From UBA5941 sp021824385 (GTDB lineage Bacteria; Patescibacteriota; Microgenomatia; UBA8517): a DNA stretch of 25,819 nt. This document shows positions 20,718 to 25,819 of the stretch, piece after piece. The notes below the pieces were generated by a model. The model was not told the origin of the DNA, searched no databases, and saw only the letters and a program-made list of their open reading frames with translations. A program made the translations under genes and the position numbers. Location: contig DAIEQM010000010.1 in the NCBI GenBank assembly GCA_027347685.1, forward strand, positions 1-25,819, given 5' to 3'. Every line of letters begins with the position of its first letter. Within the stretch, counting starts at the first letter, position 1.

Positions 20718-21161
20718 ATGTCAATCATTCGATTTGACCCATTTAGAAATGAGTTTTTGTCACTCAGGGATCAGTTTATGCAACCATTCTTTGAGGATAC
20801 AGAAGACTGGCCAGCCCTCACCATGACACAGGGCTTGAACGTCTATGAGCAGGACGACAAGATCGTGGTAAAAGCTGCAGCCCCTGGAATTCCCGAGGAC
20901 AAGCTTGAAGTAACCTATGAGGATGGAATGCTCCATATCAAGGGAAGCATTGAAGAGACAGAGGAAGAAAAGAAAAAAAACAAAGTTGTGTACCGAAAAC
21001 AAATGATTTCATCAGTTGATTACACAACACACCTTCCCCGCCCGATCAATGTTGACCAACTCGATGCAGAGATCAAAGATGGAGTTGTAACTGTTACTGC
21101 TCCAATTGCTGAAGAAGCAAAACCGAAAAAGATTTCTGTAAAGAAAGCACTAAAGAGTTGA
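20718..21161 (+). CDS. Small heat-shock protein, Hsp20 (alpha-crystallin) family
   Basis: 147 residues from the ATG at 20718, which gives the usual opening MSIIRFDPFRNEF. The alpha-crystallin domain runs about 38-130: LNVYEQDDKIVVKAAAPGIP, then KLEVTYEDGMLHIKGSIEE, DYTTHLPRPINVDQLDAEIKDGVVTVTAPI. The tail has an I-x-V element (KKISVKKA) of the kind that links oligomers. It is an ATP-independent holdase for unfolding proteins. The full-strength AAGGAGGTGA ends 17 bases before this ATG, longer than ideal; a GTG at 20697 falls inside it, and an out-of-frame ATG at 20701 follows it directly. Probably HrcA-controlled through the CIRCE-like site. Confidence 0.94.
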   Translation: MSIIRFDPFRNEFLSLRDQFMQPFFEDTEDWPALTMTQGLNVYEQDDKIVVKAAAPGIPEDKLEVTYEDGMLHIKGSIEETEEEKKKNKVVYRKQMISSVDYTTHLPRPINVDQLDAEIKDGVVTVTAPIAEEAKPKKISVKKALKS

Positions 21162-21181
21162 CGGTTTCTTCTAATCAACTG

Positions 21182-21215
21182 AAAAAAGCGTTCCGCTATC
21201 TGGGACGCTTTTTTT
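21182..21215. terminator. Bidirectional terminator between hsp20 and mscL
   Basis: Arms AAAAAAGCGTTCC (21182-21194) and GGGACGCTTTTTT (from 21202), one G-T wobble, 7-base loop, with a T-run on the plus strand and the A-run supplying Ts on the minus strand. It lies between the convergent genes and touches the mscL stop codon. Confidence 0.85.
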
Positions 21216-21621
21216 AGTGGGGTAATTTTGAAGTGCAAAAGGCACAGCGTGTTGCGTGAACTGAAATAACGCTCAGGCAGTATGGGCATTTTTTTGTAGT
21301 AGGGTCGATGGGTTTTTCCTTTTTATTTGCAGCTGATACGAGCCTATTCATGGGAACAATCACAAAAAAGTAAATGACCGTGGCGTTTATCAGGAATGAC
21401 AGCAAGGCATTAATAAAATCTCCAATTGGAAATTTGTTGTTATTAAGCGTGAAATACACAGATGAGAAATCATGACTACCTCCAATTGTCGCAACCAGCG
21501 GATTGATAATGTCTTTCACAAATGAGGTAACAACTCCCCCGAAAGCAGCACCAATAACAACACCAACAGCTAAATCAACAACATTACCTTTGAGAATAAA
21601 CTGTTTGAATCCCTTAAACAT
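21214..21621 (-). CDS. mscL: Large-conductance mechanosensitive channel MscL with C-terminal zinc ribbon
   Basis: 135 residues. FKQFILKGNVVDLAVGVVIGAAFGGVVTSFVKDIINPL at about 5-42 is the amphipathic N helix plus pore-lining TM1, highly typical of MscL. TM2 is at about 69-92 (NALLSFLINATVIYFFVIVPM). Where E. coli MscL has a C-terminal helical bundle, this protein ends in KKCPYCLSVISVHATRCAFC, a CxxC-x12-CxxC zinc-ribbon-like module. The channel opens under membrane tension to release solutes in osmotic downshock. Last gene of an ATP-cone/VOC/mscL run, 11 bases after the VOC stop. Confidence 0.95.
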   Translation of the reverse strand: MFKGFKQFILKGNVVDLAVGVVIGAAFGGVVTSFVKDIINPLVATIGGSHDFSSVYFTLNNNKFPIGDFINALLSFLINATVIYFFVIVPMNRLVSAANKKEKPIDPTTKKCPYCLSVISVHATRCAFCTSKLPH

Positions 21622-21632
21622 ATGAAGAGTAC

Positions 21633-21995
21633 TTATTTCGAACTATCCCATGGAGTCATGAGCTGGAAATAATTTCCATCGGGGTCTGCAAGGGTTGCGA
21701 TCCATGCGCCACCTAATTCGTAGGGTTCTTTTACCACGGTAGCGCCGAGACTCTTGATACGCTCAAATTCCTCTTTAACTTCTGCTGTTTCAAAATTAAA
21801 AAGTATACGTGAAGGCTCTTTTGCCTTCCCTTGCACATCTGAATGCGCACCTACTGCAATAAACGTATTTCCGACACTCCATCCTCTGAAGTCTCCTTCT
21901 ACCATGTCTGGTTTTTTATCAAAGACTTTTTCGTAAAATGAAGCCAACAAAGTAGCATTCTCCGACCCAATCATAATTGAATTTAGATTTAACAT
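21633..21995 (-). CDS. VOC-fold (glyoxalase-like) protein
   Basis: 120 residues, two beta-alpha-beta-beta-beta modules: ASFYEKVFDKKPDMVEGDF in the first, EEFERIKSLGATVVKEPYEL and IATLADPDGNYFQLM in the second. This matches the glyoxalase/bleomycin-resistance superfamily. The usual metal-ligand Glu in the final strand (GNxxEL) is Gln here, and there is no His in the first strand, so classical metal-dependent glyoxalase I activity is unlikely. Ligand binding or a non-metal role is possible. It follows the ATP-cone gene by 6 bases and precedes mscL by 11, probably one transcript. Confidence 0.85.
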   Translation of the reverse strand: MLNLNSIMIGSENATLLASFYEKVFDKKPDMVEGDFRGWSVGNTFIAVGAHSDVQGKAKEPSRILFNFETAEVKEEFERIKSLGATVVKEPYELGGAWIATLADPDGNYFQLMTPWDSSK

Positions 21996-22001
21996 GAATA
22001 T

Positions 22002-22253
22002 TTATTTTTTCTCAAAGACTCCGTATATGCGTGCCGCGGTCGGATTCTCTTGCCCCAAGGCTTTCACAAAAGTATCTCGCACTTTAGACTTTTCTGCTCC
22101 ACCCTTTGGTGCTCCAAACATAACATAACTCTCTACCTTTTGTACAGCCTTTTCAGCTTCATCAGGAGAAGCTCCAGCGCGCATAGCGCCCGTAAGCATT
22201 TTGAATCGGTCAAAGCGTTCAGTCGTTCCGTCTTTCTTTTTTATCTGGTACAT
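22002..22253 (-). CDS. Stand-alone ATP-cone domain protein
   Basis: 83 residues. YQIKKKDGTTERFDRFKMLTGAMRAGASPDEAEKAV matches the start of the ATP-cone, the nucleotide-sensing module usually attached to ribonucleotide reductases or NrdR (typical KRDG-x-x-x-FDxxKI). Nothing else is fused: no zinc ribbon and no reductase. A lone cone could act as a small nucleotide sensor or bind a partner; this is inference. The ATG at 22253 is supported by a -10 ending 6 bases upstream. First gene of a run with a VOC protein and mscL. Confidence 0.82.
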   Translation of the reverse strand: MYQIKKKDGTTERFDRFKMLTGAMRAGASPDEAEKAVQKVESYVMFGAPKGGAEKSKVRDTFVKALGQENPTAARIYGVFEKK

Positions 22254-22259
22254 GGCTCA

Positions 22260-22268
22260 ATTGTAGCA
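22260..22268 (-). promoter_or_regulatory. Extended -10 promoter for the ATP-cone gene
   Basis: Minus-strand TGCTACAAT (TGn plus TACAAT), then 6 bases (TGAGCC) and the ATG at 22253. It predicts a leaderless message for the ATP-cone/VOC/mscL run. Confidence 0.58.
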
Positions 22269-22295
22269 TGAGTCAACAAGCGCGACTAAAAATAG

Positions 22296-22913
22296 TTAAA
22301 ATCCGAGATCTTCTTGAATTAAAATGAAGCTTATATTACGTTTACTAAAGCTACTTTCACCATTTACGATGAGGACTTTGTTCAATTGTGTTCCCGTGCC
22401 ATATTTTTCTTGCATATGCTTGTCCTCAAGTGGCACAACGTATTCGGAAAGTCGCTTCATACCCTCTTCTACGCTAGATACTATTTTTTTAGTACTTACC
22501 ACCAAAATCAAGTTCTTTGAGGTATAAACCAAATGCGGAAGTTGACTTCCAGTATTGCTTGCCACCACATACTCTCCATTCTCGGTAAGTGCGTGTACAC
22601 TCCCCACGTAATAGTCAGAAAGTTGCGCTTTTTCTCGAAGCTCCATTTGTTTCTCCGGATCCTTTTCTGCCACAATTGCCGCATGCAAGTTGTTCCATGA
22701 GTGTTTACCTTCTTTTAAATATTCTACAAAACCAATTTGCTCTAAGGTAACTGAGGAACCATTCATGACGGAGGCTCCTTCTGGAATCGCTTTTTTTATT
22801 TCAGTAAGAGCTTCTTCCTTGGTGTTAACGATGACAACGTTATAGTTGTGGTTGATAAGTGCTTTTGAAGTCTTTTCGACAACCTCGTTATTTGGTAATT
22901 CACTGAATTTCAT
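22296..22913 (-). CDS. LUD-domain (LutC/YkgG-like) protein
   Basis: 205 residues. Blocks typical of the LUD (DUF162) fold are ALTEIKKAIPEGASVMNGSSVTLEQIGF near 34-61, YYVGSVHALTENGEYVVASNTGSQLP near 106-131 and NLILVVSTKKIV near 139-150. In LutABC the related subunit takes part in lactate oxidation, but stand-alone LUD proteins such as this one are widespread with unknown roles, and no lutA or lutB is present here. It diverges from the HxlR regulator, with a dyad between them, so it is the likely regulated target. Confidence 0.85.
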   Translation of the reverse strand: MKFSELPNNEVVEKTSKALINHNYNVVIVNTKEEALTEIKKAIPEGASVMNGSSVTLEQIGFVEYLKEGKHSWNNLHAAIVAEKDPEKQMELREKAQLSDYYVGSVHALTENGEYVVASNTGSQLPHLVYTSKNLILVVSTKKIVSSVEEGMKRLSEYVVPLEDKHMQEKYGTGTQLNKVLIVNGESSFSKRNISFILIQEDLGF

Positions 22914-22919
22914 ATTAGG

Positions 22920-22925
22920 TATATA
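22920..22925 (-). promoter_or_regulatory. -10 box for the LUD gene
   Basis: Minus-strand TATATA followed by 6 bases (CCTAAT) and the ATG at 22913, again predicting a leaderless mRNA. The dyad at 22934-22955 falls where the -35 would be. Confidence 0.45.
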
Positions 22926-22933
22926 CTATTCCC

Positions 22934-22955
22934 GTACTGTGATTGTCACAAGTAC
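22934..22955. promoter_or_regulatory. Imperfect dyad, candidate HxlR operator
   Basis: Arms GTACTGTGA (22934-22942) and TCACAAGTAC (22946-22955) around TTG; one extra base in the right arm breaks perfect symmetry. GTACT/AGTAC ends resemble the TACT-N-AGTA boxes reported for YodB-type HxlR regulators. It lies between the divergent LUD and HxlR genes. Confidence 0.5.
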
Positions 22956-22975
22956 CCACTAAAAAATAACCAACT

Positions 22976-23323
22976 ATGGAAAAAGTAAGTAAAGACCTCT
23001 CTCAATTGAAATCTGAGATAAGTACCTGTCATTTAGATAAAACACTCAAGGTAATTGGAGGCAAATGGAAACTCGTAATTCTATGGCATTTGTCTGAGCA
23101 AACACTTCGATTTAGTGAGCTTGAAAAACGCATTTCGGGTATTACCCAAAAAATGCTTGCGCAATCCCTCCGAGAACTCGAGAACGACTCACTCGTAAGT
23201 CGGAAAGTGTATGCTGTTATTCCCCCTAAGGTTGAATATTCGATCACCAAAAACGGTCAATCGCTTGGCAAAGTATTAAAACAACTTGATGACTGGGGTG
23301 AGACTTTGAATGAAGGGGTATAA
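22976..23323 (+). CDS. HxlR-family transcriptional regulator
   Basis: 115 residues, winged helix-turn-helix. LDKTLKVIGGKWKLVILWHL at about 20-39 and RFSELEKRISGITQKMLAQSLRELENDSLVSRKVY at about 45-79 are diagnostic, and VEYSITKNGQSL is the wing. Cys18 (STCHLDKTL), just before the first helix, is in the position of the redox-sensing Cys of YodB and HypR, and I see no other Cys, so it could sense oxidants or electrophiles as an inter-subunit thiol. It probably represses itself and the divergent LUD gene through the dyad at 22934-22955. The cupin gene follows 7 bases after its stop. Confidence 0.93.
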   Translation: MEKVSKDLSQLKSEISTCHLDKTLKVIGGKWKLVILWHLSEQTLRFSELEKRISGITQKMLAQSLRELENDSLVSRKVYAVIPPKVEYSITKNGQSLGKVLKQLDDWGETLNEGV

Positions 23324-23324
23324 T
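23319..23324 (+). promoter_or_regulatory. -10 box for the cupin gene
   Basis: Consensus TATAAT overlaps the HxlR stop codon (TAA, 23321-23323), then 6 bases (GAACAT) and the ATG at 23331. No -35 at the right distance and no TG extension, so strength is uncertain, but the spacing matches the other leaderless starts. Confidence 0.4.
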
Positions 23325-23330
23325 GAACAT

Positions 23331-23714
23331 ATGACTGGATATATTGGAAACGTTGAAGAACGGTCTCTGAAGAATACCAACTTTAGAGAAGTGCTTTTTA
23401 CGGGACAACATGAACAGCTGGTAGTGATGAGTTTACTTCCCAATGAAGATATTGGTGAAGAGATTCACGAAATAGTCGATCAATTTATACGAGTTGAGTC
23501 TGGCGAAGGCAAAATTGTTATGAATGGCGAGGAACACACGGTTTCTGACGGGTTTTCTATTATCGTTCCAGCAGGAACCAAACATAATCTTATAAACACT
23601 TCAAATAAAAACCCCCTGAAGCTGTATACCGTCTATGCTCCTCCTCACCACCGTGACAAAACAATTCACAAAACAAAAACAGAAGCGGAATCAGACGTAA
23701 ACGATCATGTTTAA
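23331..23714 (+). CDS. Cupin-domain protein
   Basis: 127 residues from the ATG at 23331; an earlier ATG at 23310 would overlap the HxlR gene and lacks a ribosome-binding site. The cupin barrel shows EIHEIVDQFIRVESGEGKIV (motif 1, with His and Glu as likely metal ligands), then VPAGTKHNLINTSNKNPLKLYTVYAPPHH (motif 2, with His). The tail HKTKTEAESDVNDHV is characteristic of a widely distributed single-domain cupin group of unknown function. Possibly co-regulated with HxlR by read-through. Its stop is 1 base from that of the convergent VOC gene. Confidence 0.9.
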   Translation: MTGYIGNVEERSLKNTNFREVLFTGQHEQLVVMSLLPNEDIGEEIHEIVDQFIRVESGEGKIVMNGEEHTVSDGFSIIVPAGTKHNLINTSNKNPLKLYTVYAPPHHRDKTIHKTKTEAESDVNDHV

Positions 23715-23715
23715 A

Positions 23716-24108
23716 TTACCTTGACGGTTGAAGAATTCCAACACGATTTCCTTCTGTGTCAATAATGCTTACATATTTTCCTACATGAGGAATGTCCATC
23801 GGTTCACCATCTATGGTGCCCCCTTCTTTTTTTACCGCCTCGATACTTTCTTCCAAATTCTCTACTGAGAGTACGATATGAGGTTCAGTAAAACCAGGTT
23901 TGTCGGCATAGTCAAAAAATCCCCCATTAATGGTTCCCGGTGTCTTAACCATGTTATTTTCATCAGTTTCAGCCGTTTGTGCCACTAAATAATTTCCCAT
24001 CTCTGCCCCCGACTGCACCATATTCCATCCAAACGCATTTGTGTAAAATTTAGCTACACGAGCTTTGTCTTTAGCTGGCATTTCAAAGTGAACAACCGGT
24101 GATTTCAT
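23716..24108 (-). CDS. VOC-fold (glyoxalase-like) protein
   Basis: 130 residues from the ATG at 24108 (MKSPVVHFEMPAKD), supported by an extended -10 ending 6 bases upstream; a start at 24126 is open but would cover the promoter. Two VOC modules: VVHFEMPAKDKARVAKFYTNAFGWNM and HIVLSVENLEESIEAVKKEGGT with PHVGKYVSIIDTEGNRVGILQ. The metal-binding Glu of the last strand is Gly here, so it is probably not a metal-dependent glyoxalase. Annotated relatives are simply VOC family proteins. It diverges from a PhnB-like gene across only 37 bases. Confidence 0.88.
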   Translation of the reverse strand: MKSPVVHFEMPAKDKARVAKFYTNAFGWNMVQSGAEMGNYLVAQTAETDENNMVKTPGTINGGFFDYADKPGFTEPHIVLSVENLEESIEAVKKEGGTIDGEPMDIPHVGKYVSIIDTEGNRVGILQPSR

Positions 24109-24114
24109 ACTGAA

Positions 24115-24123
24115 ATTGTAACA
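24115..24123 (-). promoter_or_regulatory. Extended -10 promoter for the minus-strand VOC gene
   Basis: Minus-strand TGTTACAAT (TGn plus TACAAT), then 6 bases (TTCAGT) and the ATG at 24108. It lies 9 bases from the oppositely oriented -10 of the PhnB-like gene. Confidence 0.58.
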
Positions 24124-24132
24124 CAACTCCGA

Positions 24133-24138
24133 TATACT
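24133..24138 (+). promoter_or_regulatory. -10 box for the PhnB-like gene
   Basis: TATACT followed by 7 bases (TAATTCA) and the ATG at 24146. The -35 region would overlap the minus-strand -10, so the two divergent promoters may compete. Confidence 0.5.
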
Positions 24139-24145
24139 TAATTCA

Positions 24146-24583
24146 ATGAAAACGATAACGCCATTTTTATGGTTTGAAAAAGACGCAGAGGAAGCCGCGA
24201 AGTACTATGTTTCACTCTTTCCTAACTCCAGAGTAACTATGACAAGTCCAATGATGGTTAATTTTACCCTCGACGGCCAAGATTTCATGGCACTCAATGG
24301 TGGTCCTCAATACAAATTTACTCCCGCGATTTCAATGTTTGTAAGTTGCGAAAACCAAGAGGAAGTTGATCGGTACTGGGAGAAGTTATCGGCTGATCCA
24401 GAAAGCGAACAATGTGGATGGTGCACAGATAAGTATGGACTTTCATGGCAGATTATTCCAAAGCAGTTTATGGAGCTTGTGAGCGACTCCGACCCTAAAA
24501 AGTCAAAAGCGGTGATGGATGCGATGCTCAAAATGAAAAAGCTTATTGTTGCCGATTTACAGGCAGCTCACGACGGAAAATGA
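24146..24583 (+). CDS. PhnB-like VOC protein (3-demethylubiquinone methyltransferase-like fold)
   Basis: 145 residues. ITPFLWFEKDAEEAAKYYVSLF at 4-25, QDFMALNGGPQYKFTPAISMFVSCENQEEVDRYWEKL near 46-82 and QCGWCTDKYGLSWQIIPKQF near 92-111 are the diagnostic blocks of the PhnB group, whose members are often misnamed 3-demethylubiquinone methyltransferases. The region between the first and second blocks is shorter than usual. The biochemical role of the group is unknown. The next gene overlaps by 4 bp. Confidence 0.9.
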   Translation: MKTITPFLWFEKDAEEAAKYYVSLFPNSRVTMTSPMMVNFTLDGQDFMALNGGPQYKFTPAISMFVSCENQEEVDRYWEKLSADPESEQCGWCTDKYGLSWQIIPKQFMELVSDSDPKKSKAVMDAMLKMKKLIVADLQAAHDGK

Positions 24584-25149
24584 AAAAGATTATTTTTGTT
24601 GTCATTATCGTAATTCTTGGAACTTCTGCAGCAGTCTATGCTTCTCTGCGAAAATATTCGACCGATATACCTAAACCGCTCGCAACTCAAACACCAACAA
24701 TTTCAATCACACCTTCTACAACACCCTTTTGCTTTGCTAAAAATGTGACAACTTCTATCGATTCTGAGGGGGCTGCCGGATCAATGTATATAAAATTACG
24801 TATTAAAAATAATGCAGCGGTTGACTGTCAAATTCAAGCAGACAGTGTAATAGAGGTAAACGTTCAAGATCATCCAAAAAATGTTACGAGTCTTCCACAA
24901 TCAACCCCTGAGCATTCAGTTCTTCTTTTGTCACCCCAAGCAGAAGCGTATGCTCAATTACGAGTTCCTAATGGACCACAGTGCACAGCCCCAGTTACAA
25001 GAGATGTGCATATACAATATCGAATTTCGCCGGATGACACCGTACGATTTAATTCAGAGACGAAAACATCAATACAAACATGTACTGACGAAAAAGAAGT
25101 AACAAAAATTGATATTTGGCCGTGGTCACTCCAACCGATAACACAGTAG
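24580..25149 (+). CDS. Anchored extracytoplasmic protein, DUF4232-like
   Basis: 189 residues. An N-terminal hydrophobic segment (IIFVVIIVILGTSAAVYAS) serves as anchor or signal, then a Thr/Pro/Ser linker (TQTPTISITPSTTP). The domain has FCFAKNVTTSIDSEGAAG, then MYIKLRIKNNAAVDCQIQ and a later QCTAPVT and IQTCTDE, so four Cys that could form two disulfides. C...AAGS...L.l.N....C is the pattern of DUF4232-type beta-sandwich domains. ATGA overlap with the PhnB-like gene suggests translational coupling. Function unknown; family match moderate. Confidence 0.78.
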   Translation: MKKIIFVVIIVILGTSAAVYASLRKYSTDIPKPLATQTPTISITPSTTPFCFAKNVTTSIDSEGAAGSMYIKLRIKNNAAVDCQIQADSVIEVNVQDHPKNVTSLPQSTPEHSVLLLSPQAEAYAQLRVPNGPQCTAPVTRDVHIQYRISPDDTVRFNSETKTSIQTCTDEKEVTKIDIWPWSLQPITQ

Positions 25150-25152
25150 TCT

Positions 25153-25491
25153 CTACCGATTGTCCCCTTCTCCTCCAAGTTTGTTTCTCTCAAGACGAGA
25201 AAAGAGTTTTTCCAGATTCGCTTCTGCAACTTCTTCGAGAGTAAGTCCGAGTTCGGTACAAATTTGAGTAAAGTACCACAAAACGTCGCCCAGTTCTGCT
25301 TTCAAAGCCTCTCTATCTTCTTCTGAAACGATTCCGTTTTTATCTCGATATATTTTTTTAACTTTTCCCGCAACTTCCCCTGCTTCATTCACCAGACCTA
25401 GTGTTGGATATGCAAGGGCACCTTCCACCTTAATAAGTCTCCAGGTCTTTCTCGATTCCGTTTGATAATCGGAGTATTTCTTTGTTTTCAA
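25153..25491 (-). CDS. MazG-like nucleotide pyrophosphohydrolase
   Basis: 112 residues, the all-alpha NTP pyrophosphatase fold. GLVNEAGEVAGKVKK at 32-46 and LKAELGDVLWYF at 63-74 provide the Mg-binding ExxE (Glu36, Glu39) and ExxD (Glu66, Asp69) motifs, and it ends GEGDNR as in related MazG-like proteins. It would hydrolyse noncanonical or excess (d)NTPs to the monophosphate. The only usable start is TTG at 25491, whose bases overlap the upstream stop as TTGA, so it depends on coupling to the preceding membrane-protein gene. Converges on the DUF4232-like gene with 3 bases between stops. Confidence 0.9.
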   Translation of the reverse strand: MKTKKYSDYQTESRKTWRLIKVEGALAYPTLGLVNEAGEVAGKVKKIYRDKNGIVSEEDREALKAELGDVLWYFTQICTELGLTLEEVAEANLEKLFSRLERNKLGGEGDNR

Positions 25492-25819
25492 ATTATTTTT
25501 TTAGTGCGAAGTGAAGAGAAATATTCTTTCTTGGTAAGAAACAGTGCACCAACGCCTGCAAACAAAAACACCAACTTCACAAAAAATCCGATCACCGGAA
25601 GCATACTAAGCAGTGAGAACATTGCAAGACCTACCACAAACTGCCATGAGGCACTGAGATTTGATTTCCACGATTGAGAGAGATATTTCCCGAGAGCCAT
25701 TGCTACAAAGTACTTTGAAAAGTAAATAAATGACATGTATGCAATCCCTACAAAAAATGCGAACGGTATTCCAATCAGTGTTACCAATAGGAGAACGATT
25801 AAGACTGGCGTTGCAACTA
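25488..25819 (-). CDS. C-terminal part of a membrane protein, bactofilin-associated type (partial)
   Basis: The frame stays open through the window end, so this is the last 109 or so residues of a longer gene. Four hydrophobic segments: TPVLIVLLLVTLIGIPFAFF, VGIAYMSFIYFSKYFVAMAL, SWQFVVGLAMFSLLSMLPVIG and FVKLVFLFAGVGALFL. The LLLVTLIGIP followed by Y-x-x-K-x-F-V-A-x-x-L-G-K-Y-L matches the C-terminal membrane domain of polymer-forming cytoskeletal (bactofilin-like) proteins. The N-terminal cupin-like bactofilin part would lie outside the window, so this remains tentative. A TTG at 25787 is an internal codon, not a start. Confidence 0.7.
   Translation of the reverse strand, partial: VATPVLIVLLLVTLIGIPFAFFVGIAYMSFIYFSKYFVAMALGKYLSQSWKSNLSASWQFVVGLAMFSLLSMLPVIGFFVKLVFLFAGVGALFLTKKEYFSSLRTKKII

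Noticed and set aside
20701..20823. Short out-of-frame frame starting at the ATG directly after the hsp20 ribosome-binding site
   Set aside because: Its translation resembles no protein and the spacing to AGGAGG is too short; kept only as a possible regulatory decoy in the findings.
17104..25149. Repeated Ser/Pro/Thr linkers (SPTP type) in the LCP, anchored and DUF4232-like proteins as a mobile repeat
   Set aside because: They are short low-complexity linkers after membrane anchors, common in surface proteins, and the DNA around them is not repeated.
1..25819. CRISPR array, tRNA, rRNA, insertion sequence or prophage
   Set aside because: No regularly spaced direct repeats, cloverleaf-like segments, transposase or integrase motifs, or terminal repeats were seen on either strand by eye; a covariance-model scan would be needed to exclude small RNAs.

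Overview
The window looks like a chromosomal segment of a Candidate Phyla Radiation (Patescibacteria) bacterium, most likely Microgenomates- or Parcubacteria-like. Grounds: transketolase encoded as separate N and C halves, an archaeal-type triose-phosphate isomerase, a MutY-like glycosylase without its iron-sulfur cluster, a DUF5652-like membrane protein, many tiny membrane genes, compact operons with 4-bp stop/start overlaps, and reading frames that end normally at TGA (so not a UGA-recoding lineage). The assignment is inference from gene content. I see no rRNA, tRNA, CRISPR array, phage or insertion sequence.

Region 1 (1-8374, all minus strand) is a central-carbon module. In transcription order: an exported protein, triose-phosphate isomerase, ribose-5-phosphate isomerase B, a shortened phosphoglycerate kinase, a small membrane protein, GAPDH, an unknown protein with an HGS motif, a ribulose-phosphate 3-epimerase-like protein, a LOG-family phosphoribohydrolase, transketolase N half, two small membrane proteins, and transketolase C half (cut by the window edge). 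Together these link pentose phosphates to lower glycolysis, and the LOG-like enzyme could feed ribose-5-phosphate from nucleotides.

Region 2 (8398-13834, minus) is a probable six-gene operon behind one promoter near 13517-13545: RND/HlyD-type adaptor, MacB-like ATPase, MacB/FtsX-like permease, MutY-like glycosylase, NRAMP-like transporter, and an unannotated 36-residue zinc-ribbon microprotein. An 82-residue unknown and uracil-DNA glycosylase (ung) diverge from a perfectly palindromic promoter at 13867-13889.

Region 3 (14517-21621) is an envelope and stress region: glycine-zipper stress protein, GlsB/YeaQ-type protein, YtxH-like protein, two tiny membrane proteins, Nudix hydrolase, LCP cell-wall ligase, DUF378 and DUF5652 proteins, DinB-like protein, UppP, an Hsp20 behind a CIRCE-like (HrcA) operator, and MscL with a C-terminal zinc ribbon. 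Region 4 (21633-25819) holds three VOC-fold proteins, a lone ATP-cone protein, a divergent LUD protein/HxlR regulator pair, a cupin, a DUF4232-like lipoprotein-type protein, a MazG-like pyrophosphohydrolase and the end of a membrane protein.

The most striking feature is how transcription and translation start. About a dozen genes have a recognisable -10 hexamer only 6-11 bases before the start codon, predicting leaderless or nearly leaderless mRNAs. A smaller set, mostly stress and envelope genes, instead has strong AGGAGGTGA-like ribosome-binding sites and real leaders.
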